The translations under genes and the position numbers were made by a program. From assembly GCA_026706985.1 (NCBI GenBank), contig JAPOXR010000061.1, positions 1 to 64,000 of the forward strand: DNA of 64,000 bases. The letters run 5' to 3'. Source of the stretch: Paracoccaceae bacterium (lineage in GTDB: Bacteria; Pseudomonadota; Alphaproteobacteria; Rhodobacterales; Rhodobacteraceae). Under the pieces are notes generated by a model. That model did not search any database. It was not told where the DNA came from and saw nothing but the letters and a program-made list of their open reading frames with translations. Shown here one piece after another: positions 1 through 9,393 of the stretch (the stretch's first letter is position 1; each line of letters starts with the position of its first letter).

Positions 1-144
1 CGGCGGCGATCAGGGGCTGGCGGACACCATCGGGAGATTGACAGGAGAGCTTCGGACCGGTACAGACTGTCGTCAAGGGGAGACCCCGCTGTTTGAGATG
101 TTTGTCTTTCAATTTCAACAGCTTATAACAGCATCTCCCCTGTT
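1..144. other. window edge, no gene called
   Basis: No reading frame here has a recognisable product. An 8-bp inverted repeat (76-83 with 134-141) has a 50-base loop, too open to be a convincing terminator. It could be the tail of a gene lying outside the window. Confidence 0.3.
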
Positions 145-939
145 TCACAACACTTGGTATGAGAAATTCAGGTTTACGTCGACCCGATCCAAGTTGAAAG
201 GCTTGCCTTCCCGCCACGTCTCGAAGCCGTGGAAGATGATGTAGCCCCGGCTTCCCACCACCCAGAGATAGAAATTGCCGGCCCGCCAGGGTCCGCCCTC
301 CTTGCGAAACGCGTTTCTGACAGCCATCAGACCCTCGTGCTTCTCGGTCCCGTAAGCGCCCCGGTAGGCGTCTGCCGCAGCCTCGACAAAGGCCACCAGA
401 AATTCCTTGTCCACGACCTCGGCCGCCGTGACGGGAGGTGGCGGAACATCCTTCCCAGCCAACGGGGTCGAGGAAAGATCCTTGGAATAGCCGCCAACCA
501 GATAGAACTCGATGTTGCCGACACCGGTCTTGGTCCTGATGGAGTAGGCAGTCTTCGGCACTCCGTCGACGTAATCGACGAAACCGCCACCGGCCTCACC
601 AACTTTCATCATTTCCCTTGCAGTCGCGACGCCCCGGTCGACGCGGATGTCGAGGATATCGCGGCCCTGGAATGACCGGTCTCCGGCATGGAGGGAGATC
701 GAGCCATCCAACATCAGGAACAGCAGGTAGGTATCGCCGAATGCCCAGCGCGGTTGCTCGCGCAATGTTTCCCGAGTAGCGATGACATCGTTGTAGTCCC
801 GGAGATTCTCGAGATACTGTTTGGCATCAAGGACGAATGCCTTGAGGCTTTCCCGGTCCTTCACCTGGTCGGCGGTCGTCTGCACTGCGACGGCAACGGG
901 GGCAACGGCAAGCAGAAGCACCAGAAGAACCGAAAACAC
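145..939 (-). CDS. secreted Cache-like sensor-domain protein
   Basis: A 264-residue exported protein whose first 19 residues (FSVLLVLLLAVAPVAVAV) are almost all hydrophobic, as in a signal peptide, although no basic residue precedes the core. The rest has two similar halves, each with a helix followed by a GDTYLLFLMLDG- or GNFYLWVVGSRG-type strand and a tyrosine/glycine-rich end. This resembles periplasmic single or double Cache (Cache_2) ligand-binding modules found alone or in chemoreceptors. No output domain follows, so it would be a free periplasmic protein; its ligand is unknown. The start is GTG because an in-frame stop lies 10 codons upstream and no ATG lies between. A GAGGAG element sits almost touching the start, closer than usual. 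The gene stands alone. The family call is by pattern recognition and is moderate. Confidence 0.6.
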   Translation of the reverse strand: MFSVLLVLLLAVAPVAVAVQTTADQVKDRESLKAFVLDAKQYLENLRDYNDVIATRETLREQPRWAFGDTYLLFLMLDGSISLHAGDRSFQGRDILDIRVDRGVATAREMMKVGEAGGGFVDYVDGVPKTAYSIRTKTGVGNIEFYLVGGYSKDLSSTPLAGKDVPPPPVTAAEVVDKEFLVAFVEAAADAYRGAYGTEKHEGLMAVRNAFRKEGGPWRAGNFYLWVVGSRGYIIFHGFETWREGKPFNLDRVDVNLNFSYQVL

Positions 940-1301
940 GCCTCCTCGTCCGGGTTTGTTCTGAAGTCATCAATGAACGCTCCGATTGTCTCCTGACCGC
1001 GCACCACGCGACGGTCTCCTCAGCGCATTAGCAGCAACCCGGTACAGGGCGCGCAATTTCGCATGGTGGTTCACTTTCATGTTTCATCTGGCCGCGGGAG
1101 TTCAAATCCTGACCACCCGATCCGGTGTGCCTTTCTTGTTAGCGGCACTTGCGGGCAAAACGCCGCCACATGTCGCCGAAAACGCGCGACGGTATTCCTC
1201 AGTGCGCCGGGCTTCGGATATCGACGACAAGGGGGTGTCAGTCTCCGCTGTGGCGAGTCCGGGATTGAATTTAAAGGCTATTGATTTTAAGGAGCGGAAT
1301 T
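940..1301. other. 362-bp intergenic region
   Basis: No open frame here looks like a gene. It holds a T-arm-like string (GTTCAAATCC near 1100-1110) that does not fold into a tRNA of normal length, and the ribosome binding site AAGGAG (1289-1294) of the downstream GST gene. Confidence 0.4.
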
Positions 1302-2009
1302 ATGAACAAACCGGTTGAGTTGTATTATTGGCCCACACCCAATGGCTGGAAAATCACCATCGCACTGGAAGAGTTCGGAATTCCCTATGATGTTCACCTG
1401 ATCAATATCGGCAAAGGTGAGCAGTTTGCGCCCGATTTTCTGAAAATCGCACCCAATAACCGGATGCCGGCAATCATTGATCATGACGGCCCCGGAGGTG
1501 AAGCGGTGTCGATTTTCGAATCCGGTGCCATTCTTCAATATCTGGCCCGGAAATACGGGCAATTCCACGGCGATGACGAGCGCGGGAGAATTGAAGTTGA
1601 GCAATGGCTGATGTGGCAGATGGGTGGCGTGGGGCCAATGGCAGGCCAGGCGCATCACTTCATCAAATACGCCCCGTCATTGGATCCTCCCGAAGATCTG
1701 CCTTACGCCAAGAATCGGTACCGCAGCGAGGTCTCGCGCCTTTATGGTGTCCTTGACCGGCGTCTGCAGGGCCGGGAATTCGTGGCCGGGCCATACTCGA
1801 TCGCGGATATGGCGATCTGGCCATGGGCTTCGCTGTGGGAAGGTCAGGAACAGGATATCAGCCGGTTTCCGAATATGGCCGCGTGGCTGCAACGGGTCGG
1901 CGACCGGCCGGCGGTCGCGCGTGGCCGGGCAGTCGCGGCGGAACTCCGTTCAAACATTCAATCGGACAAGAAGGCGCAGGATGTTCTGTTCAAGCGGAAA
2001 CCGGAGTGA
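1302..2009 (+). CDS. glutathione S-transferase (nu/YfcG-like)
   Basis: A 235-residue cytosolic GST. Residues 1-85 form the thioredoxin-fold glutathione site: LYYWPTPNGWKITIALEE, the cis-proline loop NNRMPAI, and the ESGAILQYLA motif whose E and S bind the gamma-glutamyl group. The remainder is the all-helical C-terminal domain with the SIADMAIWPW N-capping segment. The length and the TPNGWK motif point to the nu class (YfcG/YghU), which in other bacteria has disulfide reductase or peroxidase activity; the substrate here is inferred only. The ATG at 1302 is preceded by AAGGAG at good spacing; an upstream in-frame TTG at 1281 has no such site. The gene converges on yciB with a 9-base gap. Confidence 0.9.
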   Translation: MNKPVELYYWPTPNGWKITIALEEFGIPYDVHLINIGKGEQFAPDFLKIAPNNRMPAIIDHDGPGGEAVSIFESGAILQYLARKYGQFHGDDERGRIEVEQWLMWQMGGVGPMAGQAHHFIKYAPSLDPPEDLPYAKNRYRSEVSRLYGVLDRRLQGREFVAGPYSIADMAIWPWASLWEGQEQDISRFPNMAAWLQRVGDRPAVARGRAVAAELRSNIQSDKKAQDVLFKRKPE

Positions 2010-2018
2010 AGCCGATAA

Positions 2019-2639
2019 TCAGGTGGGTTTGTCTCCAGCCGGCTGTTCCTGATCGATGAAATGACCCTGCAGCAATAATGTCTGGGATACGAAAAACAGC
2101 AGGGTCACGCCTGGAAGCCCGAAGGTTTTGAACAGCACCCATGAATCGGTCGACATCAAGCGCCAGATCAATTCATTCGCAACCGCCAGGCAGAGACAGA
2201 AAACCATGGTCCGCCGGGTCAGAACCATCCAGCCGTCGCGCGTGAGCGGCATCGCACTTTCCAGCGCATATTGGAGTGCCGACCGGTTTTTCAGCAGACC
2301 CGCACCGAGGATTCCGGCGAACAGCAGGTAAATGATCGTCGGCTTGATCTTGAAAAAGCGCTCGTCATTGAACCAAATCGACAGGCCGCCAAAGACAGTG
2401 ACCAGCAGCGCCGTCACCGCCTGCATGCGGGAGACACGCCCGGTTAATCGCCAATGGATGAAAATCGCCGCCAGGCAGAGTGGAATGAACCCCGCCGTTA
2501 CGGCAATGAATCCGGAATATTCCTCTCCCCCGACGATGAACAGCCGGTCCTTGAACATCGTGTAGCCAAGAAAGAAGAGCGCAATCGGCCCGAGTTCCAG
2601 AACATACCGCAATCCCGGTGAAATTGTTCGTTCCGCCAT
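2019..2639 (-). CDS. yciB: YciB/IspZ-family inner membrane protein (septation protein A)
   Basis: A 206-residue polytopic membrane protein with about five hydrophobic segments. The family hallmark is the N-terminal LELGPIALFFLGY, where LxxxPxxxFF and a following tyrosine are conserved; KPTIIYLLFAGIL and the WxxMSTDSWVLFKTFGLPG region near the C terminus also match. YciB proteins help keep normal envelope and septum synthesis, and partner with YciC in enteric bacteria. It lies downstream of a DMT transporter and ftsY, an arrangement common in alphaproteobacteria, where the ispZ-like gene follows ftsY. The 14-base gap to the upstream gene suggests cotranscription. Confidence 0.88.
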   Translation of the reverse strand: MAERTISPGLRYVLELGPIALFFLGYTMFKDRLFIVGGEEYSGFIAVTAGFIPLCLAAIFIHWRLTGRVSRMQAVTALLVTVFGGLSIWFNDERFFKIKPTIIYLLFAGILGAGLLKNRSALQYALESAMPLTRDGWMVLTRRTMVFCLCLAVANELIWRLMSTDSWVLFKTFGLPGVTLLFFVSQTLLLQGHFIDQEQPAGDKPT

Positions 2640-2653
2640 CCGGCCGCTCCCTT

Positions 2654-3508
2654 TCAGCGTCCCAACCCCACTATCACGGCACCGGCTGCAATCAAGGCAA
2701 TTAGGCCGAGCCGCCGTGGGCCCACCGGCTCACGCAGAAAAACCCAGCCGATCATGGCCGCGAACACGATCGATGACTCGCGGAGTACCGCCGCCTGACC
2801 GACATTGTCGATCCGGGTGGCAATAATGATGGAGCCGAAACTCAATACTGCGACAACCGCGCCGATCAGACCATGCGGCAACATTCGGATTGCCTGACGC
2901 CATTGTGGCCGCCAACCTCTACGGGCGAGCGCCAGTATCGGCATAAAGAATGCATCCAGAAAAAACAGCCACGCCAGGAATGTGAACGGATTTTCGGTCG
3001 CACGCACGCCATACGCATCGACCGTTGTATAGGAAGCGATGGCGATACCGGTCAGCACTGCAAGCAGAATGGCACCGCCAAGCCCTCTGCGGTTCTGCCC
3101 GATTTGGCTGATATTATAGGCGGCCAAGCCGAAAATGCCGGCAACCAGCGTGAGGGCGCCGATCCACTGTGTGGGCGACAGGGATTCGCCGAACAGAAAG
3201 CCCGCGGCTATGGCCGTGACCAAAGGTCCGGTGCCGCGCGCGACCGGATAGACGAGGGTGAAATCACCGCGCGAGAAGGCCATCGCCTGCAGCAGCTTGT
3301 AAGCCGAATGCACCATGATGGTGATGCCGAAGATCGGCCACATATGCGGCTCCGGAAAGGGAACCATAAACAGCGCCGCCGGTGCCGTGAGCAATCCATA
3401 GCAGAAATCAATGGAAGCACGCGAAGTGAAAGGATCGTGCCGCCCTTTCTGCATCGCCGACACGGCGGCGTGCAGAACCGCCGCCAGCAATGCCAGCGCC
3501 AGCGCCAT
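2654..3508 (-). CDS. DMT-superfamily (EamA) transporter
   Basis: About 284 residues with around ten hydrophobic helices in two EamA repeats. Signature stretches are LVYPVARGTGPLVTAI with GESLSPTQWIGALTLVAGI in the first repeat and a matching AAVLRESSIVFAAMIGWVFLREPVG plus RLGLIALIAAGAVIVG in the second. These are proton- or exchange-driven carriers of small metabolites; the substrate cannot be told from sequence. I chose the ATG at 3508 because it has GAGG about 8 bases upstream and starts right before the first helix. A TTG at 3586 is the alternative and would add 26 polar residues. It lies between ftsY and yciB. Confidence 0.8.
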   Translation of the reverse strand: MALALALLAAVLHAAVSAMQKGRHDPFTSRASIDFCYGLLTAPAALFMVPFPEPHMWPIFGITIMVHSAYKLLQAMAFSRGDFTLVYPVARGTGPLVTAIAAGFLFGESLSPTQWIGALTLVAGIFGLAAYNISQIGQNRRGLGGAILLAVLTGIAIASYTTVDAYGVRATENPFTFLAWLFFLDAFFMPILALARRGWRPQWRQAIRMLPHGLIGAVVAVLSFGSIIIATRIDNVGQAAVLRESSIVFAAMIGWVFLREPVGPRRLGLIALIAAGAVIVGLGR

Positions 3509-3607
3509 TCGGCGGCCCTCATCGGTGCCGGCCAGCGAGACAATCCATTCACCCAATTGTGAAATCTCCGACCGCTCAACCGGCAACAGGCAGGAAGGTG
3601 CCCGTTG

Positions 3608-4528
3608 TCAACTGAGCCCCGTCAGCGCCCTGGCGAAGTCATCCGGGTCGAAAGCAGCCAGATCGTCTATCCGCTCGCCGACTCCGATGGCGTGGATCGG
3701 CAACCCGTATCCGGCCGCCAGGGCGACCAGAATTCCACCTTTCGCCGTGCCATCGAGTTTCGTCATCACAAGACCGGTCACATCGGCCATCTGCTGGAAT
3801 ATCTCGACCTGCGACATGGCGTTCTGACCGGTCGTCGCATCCAGTACCAACAGAGTATTATGCGGTGCCTTTGGGTTTTTTCCACGGATTACGCGGACAA
3901 TCCGGGCCAGTTCCTGCATCAGGTCCTTGCGGTTCTGCAGCCGGCCCGCGGTATCGATCAGCAACAGATCTGCGCCATTTTCCGCCGCCTTATCCATGGA
4001 ACTGAATGCCAGCGCCGCCGGGTCGGAACCCGGCGCAGCGGTCAGAACCGGCACACCGGACCGCTCGCCCCAGATCTCCAGCTGTTCGACTGCCGCGGCC
4101 CTGAACGTGTCGGCGGCGGCAATCACCACATTTTTCCCGGCGTCACGAAACTGACTGGCCAGCTTGCCGATCGTCGTCGTCTTGCCGGATCCGTTGACCC
4201 CGACGACCAGGATGACCTGCGGAGTTTCGGGAAACAGCGGAATGGGCTGCGCCACCGGCTCCAGCAACCGGGCGATCTCATCGGCGATCAAGCGCTTGAT
4301 CGCATCCGAACTCACTCTGCGTCCGAATTTTTCCTCAGCGACGTTGGCGGTGACACGCGCCGCGAGATCAACACCCATATCCGATGCGACCAGGAGATCT
4401 TCCAGACTCTCCAGCATGTCGTCATCAAAACGCTGCCGTCCGCCCTCCCGCACCAGATCATCGATATCCCGGTCGAGCCGCGACGATGATTTGAACAACC
4501 TCTCCTTGAGCTTACCGAAAAAGCTCAT
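3608..4528 (-). CDS. ftsY: signal recognition particle receptor FtsY
   Basis: SRP-receptor GTPase that docks SRP-bound ribosomes at the Sec translocon. A short basic N terminus (SFFGKLKERLFKSSSR) and the helical N domain are followed by the G domain: P-loop GVNGSGKTTT near residues 110-119, the insertion-box region with AADTFRAAAVEQL, DTAGR, and TKLDGTAKGG near the end. At 306 residues it lacks the long acidic A domain of E. coli FtsY, as is usual in alphaproteobacteria. Two starts are possible: ATG at 4528, 10 bases after the upstream stop and chosen because SFFGKL is the usual N terminus, or ATG at 4561, overlapping the upstream gene. Neither has a strong ribosome site. Confidence 0.95.
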   Translation of the reverse strand: MSFFGKLKERLFKSSSRLDRDIDDLVREGGRQRFDDDMLESLEDLLVASDMGVDLAARVTANVAEEKFGRRVSSDAIKRLIADEIARLLEPVAQPIPLFPETPQVILVVGVNGSGKTTTIGKLASQFRDAGKNVVIAAADTFRAAAVEQLEIWGERSGVPVLTAAPGSDPAALAFSSMDKAAENGADLLLIDTAGRLQNRKDLMQELARIVRVIRGKNPKAPHNTLLVLDATTGQNAMSQVEIFQQMADVTGLVMTKLDGTAKGGILVALAAGYGLPIHAIGVGERIDDLAAFDPDDFARALTGLS

Positions 4529-4538
4529 CACGCCATCT

Positions 4539-6248
4539 TCAGGTCTTTGAGATTCCGACATCGCCCGGAAAGTGACGCAAGGTCAGCCTGATGGCGTTCG
4601 GCGCCGCCTGCCCGAGGCCGCAGATCGAAGCATCCTCCATTGTCTCGCACAACTCTTCCAGAAGCCCGGCATCCCATTTGTCCGCCTGCATGAGCTTGAC
4701 CGCCTTCTCGCAACCCACCCGGCACGGCGTGCATTGACCACAGCTCTCATCCTCAAAGAACCGCAGCATGTTCAATGCCGCTTCCCTGGCATTGTCGGCA
4801 TCGGACAGAATAATAACGGCGGCGGAACCGATGAAGGAACCGTGCGGCTGCAGCATGTCAAAATCCAGCGGCACATCCGCAAGCGATGCCGGCAGCAGGC
4901 CCGAGGAAGGACCACCCGGCTGGTAGGCGGTGAATGCGTGCCCCTCCGCCATGCCTCCCGCCGCCTCGATGATATCCAGAATTGTCGAGCCGGCCGGTAA
5001 TATGTGAATCCCCGGATTGGCGACCCGGCCGGAAACGGAATAGCTGCGCAGCCCGGTGCGTCCATTGCGTTCCACAGAAGTGAAAATCTCCGGGCCCTCG
5101 CGGCAGATCCGCGCAACCCAGTAAAGTGTCTCCACATTGTGCACGAGGGTCGGACGGCCGAACAATCCGACCTGCGCCACATAGGGCGGACGGTGCCGGG
5201 GAAGACCGCGCTTGCCTTCGATGCTTTCAATCATCGCGCTTTCCTCACCGCAGATATACGCGCCCGCGCCGCGGCGCAGTTCGATGAATCCCGGTGCGGC
5301 AATCCCGGCAGCTTCCAGAGCCGCGATTTCATCCAAAAGAATGCGGCGCGACGCCGGATATTCGTCACGCAGATAAATGTAGACCTTTTCCGCTTCCACC
5401 GCCCAAGCCGCAATCAGCATGCCTTCAAGAAAAACATGCGGCTCACGCTCAAGAAAATACCGGTCCTTGAAAGTGCCGGGTTCGCCTTCATCCGCATTCA
5501 CAGCCATGAGCCGGGGACCCGGCTCGGCGCGCACGAACGACCATTTGCGCCCGGATGGAAAACCGGCGCCTCCGAATCCGCGCAAGCCGGAAGACAGGAT
5601 GGTTTCCTGCACTTCCTCCGGTGTCTTTACCCCGGACTGGAGCGATTCAAGCTCGGCATATCCGCCACCCTGCCGATATTCGTCAAAACCCGTATAGTCA
5701 GGAATGATCGGCCCGAATTCACCACTCTCAGCCGCCTGCAGCGTTGTTTCGACATCGGCATGGTCGATGTGGCGATGTCCGATTTCAAGAACCGGCGCGG
5801 TATCGCAGCGTCCCATACAGGGAGCTCTGACCACCCGGATTTCCTGCGGGCTGACGCGGCTGCGGATTGCCGCCATCAGCGACTGTGCACCGGCCAATTC
5901 GCAGGACAGGGAATCGCACACCCTCACTGTCAGTTTCGGCGGCGGTGTCTCGTTTTCCCTGACAACATCGAAATGCGCGTAAAAGGTCGCAACCTCATAG
6001 ACCTCGGCCTGCGCCAGGCGCAGCTCTTCCGCCAATGCCATCAGATGTGCCGCCGACAGGAACCCGAATTCATCCTGTATGAGATGCAGAAATTCGATCA
6101 GCAGGTGGCGGTGCCGCGGTCTGTCAGCCAATAAAGCCCGCACCTCCTGCAATGCTTTGTCCGAGAGCTGGCGGCCTTTCGGGGTATTCCGCCCCTTGCC
6201 CTTTCCAGATTTCCAGACACCGCGGCCGGCGGAAGGCTCGTCCTGCAC
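4539..6248 (-). CDS. NuoE/NuoF fusion, NAD-linked diaphorase module
   Basis: A 569-residue fusion of a thioredoxin-like 2Fe-2S subunit and an FMN/NAD subunit. In the first part C111, C116, C144 and C148 (VRVCDSLSCE, APCMGRCDT) make the NuoE-type cluster. The NuoF part (about 190-569) has RGFGGAGFPSGRKW and NADEGEPGTFKDR for FMN and NADH, GAYICGEESAMIESIEGKRG, and CGQCTPCRVGC plus ASICGLG for the 4Fe-4S cluster. Such modules pass electrons between NAD(H) and a partner: complex I, formate dehydrogenase (FdsG/FdsB type) or bidirectional hydrogenase. The N-terminal 20 residues are basic and unlike NuoE. No catalytic alpha subunit lies beside it; neighbours are xseA and ftsY. GTG start with GGAGTGA upstream. 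Confidence 0.88.
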   Translation of the reverse strand: MQDEPSAGRGVWKSGKGKGRNTPKGRQLSDKALQEVRALLADRPRHRHLLIEFLHLIQDEFGFLSAAHLMALAEELRLAQAEVYEVATFYAHFDVVRENETPPPKLTVRVCDSLSCELAGAQSLMAAIRSRVSPQEIRVVRAPCMGRCDTAPVLEIGHRHIDHADVETTLQAAESGEFGPIIPDYTGFDEYRQGGGYAELESLQSGVKTPEEVQETILSSGLRGFGGAGFPSGRKWSFVRAEPGPRLMAVNADEGEPGTFKDRYFLEREPHVFLEGMLIAAWAVEAEKVYIYLRDEYPASRRILLDEIAALEAAGIAAPGFIELRRGAGAYICGEESAMIESIEGKRGLPRHRPPYVAQVGLFGRPTLVHNVETLYWVARICREGPEIFTSVERNGRTGLRSYSVSGRVANPGIHILPAGSTILDIIEAAGGMAEGHAFTAYQPGGPSSGLLPASLADVPLDFDMLQPHGSFIGSAAVIILSDADNAREAALNMLRFFEDESCGQCTPCRVGCEKAVKLMQADKWDAGLLEELCETMEDASICGLGQAAPNAIRLTLRHFPGDVGISKT

Positions 6249-6332
6249 CGTTCACTCACTCCGTTGCATGCAGCCGCTGCCGTTATCGGTTCCAGCCTGT
6301 GAAGACAATGAGACAAACATCCGCCTGGACCA

Positions 6333-7742
6333 TCATTGTGTTGGTTTCACATCGACCTGGAGATCGCCGTCCTGGAATCCAATGGTCAGTTCCGGCAGCT
6401 GTCGCGCCTGTTCCCTCGTTGTCACAATCCGGCCATTTCCGCTGACAACCGCATAGCCCCGCTTCAGCACCCGCGCATAACTGAGCGTCTCCAGCAGACG
6501 GTTCAGTTCCGACAAATGTCTGGTCTTTGAATCCAATGCGGCAGCGCCCGCGGCGTTCAGCCGGCCGGCGGCGAATTCAAGCCTCCTGAGCCTGCCCGCA
6601 ATATTGACCAGTTCCGGCCGCAACCGTGCCGACAGGGCGGACAACCGGTTGCCGGATATGGAAATGATCTCCGGCCGCCGCAGCCTTGAGGATAACCGCG
6701 CCAAGCGGATTTCACAGTCCTGACTAAGACCCTGCCAGGCCTGGGCCAGCGATTGCGCAGCATGGTCCAACCGCTGCGAAGGCATTGCGAACAGGGTTTC
6801 GGGGCGCGGCAGCCCACGCGCCAAATCCCGTAAACGCTGCGTCTTCTGCTGCGCTTTGCGGTCCCACGCACTGATCATCCGGCTGTCGATTGCCGCCAAC
6901 CGGGCGGTGATTTCCCGGCGTGAAGGCACAGATTTCTCAGCTGCGACCGATGGTGTCGGCGCGCGCAGATCAGCGGCGAGGTCAATCAATGGCGTATCGG
7001 TTTCGTGTCCGACCGCCGAAATCAGCGGAATTTCACTCTCAAATGCGGCGCGCACGACAATTTCCTCGCTGAACGCCGCAAGATCCTCCACCGAGCCGCC
7101 GCCGCGCGCGACGATGAGAAGACCCGGCCTCGGAACCTGGCCCGAGGGATCCAGCGCATTGAATCCCCGGATGGCCCGCTCGACCTCCCCGGCCGCGGAC
7201 GGACCCTGTACGGAAACCGGCCATAACAGCAGATGAAGCGGGAAACGGTCACGCAGCACATGGATGATGTCCCGGATCACCGCCCCTCCGGGCGATGAGA
7301 CCACACCGATCACCGAGGGCAGAAACGGAATCTGTCGCTTCTTTTCCGCATCGAACAGACCTTCCGCCTGCAGCTGAGCCTTGAGACGTTCGAGACGGGC
7401 CAGCAATGCCCCCTCTCCGGCTTCCGTGATGCGGTCGACAATGAGCTGATAATTCGACTTTCCGGAATAGGCGGTCAGACTGCCGGTGGCACGATACTCG
7501 ATACCCTGCAGCGGTTTAGCGGCAAGCCGGTTTGCTCTGGATTTCCAGATGACAGCCGCAAGCTCATGCCGATCCTGCTTGAATGTCAGATAGATATGTC
7601 CGGAAGGCGGCGAGGATACGCTTGAGACTTCACCCCGGATGCAGACGCGTTCAAATCGCGATTCAATGGTCGATTTCACCTGCCGTGAAATCTCTTCGAC
7701 GGTGTATTCAGGGACATTACCGAGGGATGGATCTGAAATCAC
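6333..7742 (-). CDS. xseA: exodeoxyribonuclease VII large subunit
   Basis: A 469-residue XseA, the catalytic subunit that with several XseB chains degrades single-stranded DNA to oligonucleotides. Residues 10-110 form the OB fold (YTVEEISRQVKSTIES, VRGEVSS-like CIRGEVSSVSSPPSGHIYLTFK). The catalytic core follows with IGVVSSPGGAVIRDIIHVL, LLIVARGGGSVEDLAAFSEE and ISAVGHETDTPLIDLAADLRAPTPS, the last two holding conserved acidic and histidine residues. A long arginine-rich coiled-coil region and a C-terminal LSYARVLKRGYAVV segment complete it, so it is full length. The start is GTG. No xseB gene is visible in the window. Confidence 0.95.
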   Translation of the reverse strand: MISDPSLGNVPEYTVEEISRQVKSTIESRFERVCIRGEVSSVSSPPSGHIYLTFKQDRHELAAVIWKSRANRLAAKPLQGIEYRATGSLTAYSGKSNYQLIVDRITEAGEGALLARLERLKAQLQAEGLFDAEKKRQIPFLPSVIGVVSSPGGAVIRDIIHVLRDRFPLHLLLWPVSVQGPSAAGEVERAIRGFNALDPSGQVPRPGLLIVARGGGSVEDLAAFSEEIVVRAAFESEIPLISAVGHETDTPLIDLAADLRAPTPSVAAEKSVPSRREITARLAAIDSRMISAWDRKAQQKTQRLRDLARGLPRPETLFAMPSQRLDHAAQSLAQAWQGLSQDCEIRLARLSSRLRRPEIISISGNRLSALSARLRPELVNIAGRLRRLEFAAGRLNAAGAAALDSKTRHLSELNRLLETLSYARVLKRGYAVVSGNGRIVTTREQARQLPELTIGFQDGDLQVDVKPTQ

Positions 7743-7760
7743 TTCGGCGTTCCGGCTTGA

Positions 7761-8202
<442 letters not shown>

Positions 8203-8203
8203 C

Positions 8204-8569
8204 ATGCAGAGACGTTTTTCCACAAAGACCCGCCCACCGCCGCCAGCCTGCATACAAAATGTCCGGCTGAGAACCCTAGCAAGTGGAGCCATCGCCACGG
8301 TTGCCGGGCTGGTTCTGGTACGCCAACGGCCGAAAACAGCGAAGGGTGTCACATTTCTGACCCTGGAAGACGAAACCGGTGTCGCCAATATCATTATCTG
8401 GGAAAAAACATTTGAATGTTTCCGGCGGCAGGTGACATCCGGCCGGCTGTTGCGGGTCACTGGCCGGATTCAAAATGAAAACGGAGTTGTGCACCTGATT
8501 GCGCGGACCATAGACGATCTGTCGCATCTGCTTGATGAATTGATGCGCCTCGATTGCAACCACATTTGA
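8204..8569 (+). pseudogene. dnaE2: C-terminal stub of error-prone DNA polymerase DnaE2
   Basis: A 121-codon open frame whose residues 25-118 match the C-terminal OB-fold end of DnaE2: TVAGLVLVRQRPKTAKGV, TFLTLEDETGVANIIIW, LLRVTGRIQNENGVVHLIA and DDLSHLL. DnaE2 is normally over 1,000 residues, so the polymerase, PHP and finger domains are gone. The first 20 residues (QRRFSTKTRPPPPACIQ) match nothing I recognise. The stub keeps an in-frame ATG directly behind a LexA box, as if one large deletion removed imuA, imuB and most of dnaE2 and joined the operator to the 3' end. The frame is still open and could be translated as a free OB domain. A decayed IS110 remnant follows at once. Confidence 0.8.
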
Positions 8570-8593
8570 GCATCCATGTTGTCGGTCAATTGA

Positions 8594-8990
8594 TTATCGG
8601 AGTTTTTTCCAAGGTTCCGGATTGGTTTTCCCGGGTTTATCCGCATCCTGTATCTCTTTCCCAGGCATACCGCTTCGTCCCGCCGCGGCCTGCGGCAGGG
8701 TGATTTGTGCCGGTTCAGTCGCTCCGACCGTTGTCCGTTCCGTCCAGCTGCGCCGGCCCCGCAGCAGGGCGGTGGCGGAGACGGCGACCCTGTAGCACTT
8801 TCCCGAAGCCATTCGTAAACCACCTTCATATCCGGATTCCAGACCACCGCTGTCGCCGCCATATACAGAGACCGTGTGGCCTGCGGCGTCCTCCGCGGAT
8901 GTGTCCTGCCCCCTTCATTGTTCCGCTGCCGCGGGCGAAGGGTGCGACGCCGATGAGGGCCGCGGCCCGGTAGTTGCCGATGGTGCCGGG
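8594..8990 (-). pseudogene. IS110-family transposase remnant (C-terminal part)
   Basis: Read on the minus strand in shifting frames, this gives the C-terminal IS110/IS116 pattern: LIGVAPFARGSGTMKG (about 8910-8955), IRGGRRRP, YMAATAVVWNPDMKVVYEWLRES (about 8800-8870) and, one frame over, GKCYRVAVSATALLRGRRSWTER. Intact relatives read IAALIGVAPF, IRGGR, YMAAL and NPDMKAVYERLREAGK. At least two frameshifts break it and the N-terminal RuvC-like domain is missing. No element ends were recognised. It lies between the dnaE2 stub and the AbiE pair and may be linked to the loss of the rest of dnaE2. Confidence 0.72.
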
Positions 8991-9393
8991 TCGGTTCATC
9001 CGGCAGATCAGCGCAGGTTTAGGGCCATCGCCGCCGGGGACCTCTTGTTCTTGAAAAAGCTCAGGTCGGGAGCATCACCGCGGCTTTCCACCGTGGAGCA
9101 AGTGCAGGCGTGGACGCGCCCCAACAAGAGCGCGATGGAGCACGGGCCTGGCGCGCAGGGGCAAGACGGCGACGAGCAGCCAATGCCTGATTGCACTTCC
9201 GGCGGGGGTCGTCACGAAGAACCAGCCGAGGCGCTAGCGACCCCCCTCCGTCCAACGACTTCCGCTCCCGTGGGACAGCGGTCTATCTGTCAGTGCCAGG
9301 TGAAAACTCCCCAATAGCGCCAAAGTAAATTTTCCCGGTTTGAGGGCCGAGGTTTGATCCGGCCCTGACGCGCCACATATCAAAGTGTCAACT
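8991..9393. other. degenerate intergenic DNA
   Basis: About 400 bases with no supported gene. Short frames on both strands lack recognisable motifs and ribosome sites. It probably continues the decayed insertion-sequence debris to the left. Confidence 0.4.

Noticed and set aside
76..141. Inverted repeat AGGGGAGA / TCTCCCCT as a terminator
   Set aside because: The loop is 50 bases and no T run follows; base pairing is likely by chance.
1065..1117. tRNA-like fold: GGTGGTT and GACCACC can pair as an acceptor stem around GTTCAAATCC
   Set aside because: Only 53 bases separate the ends, the T-stem has mismatches, and no anticodon arm fits; at best a decayed remnant.
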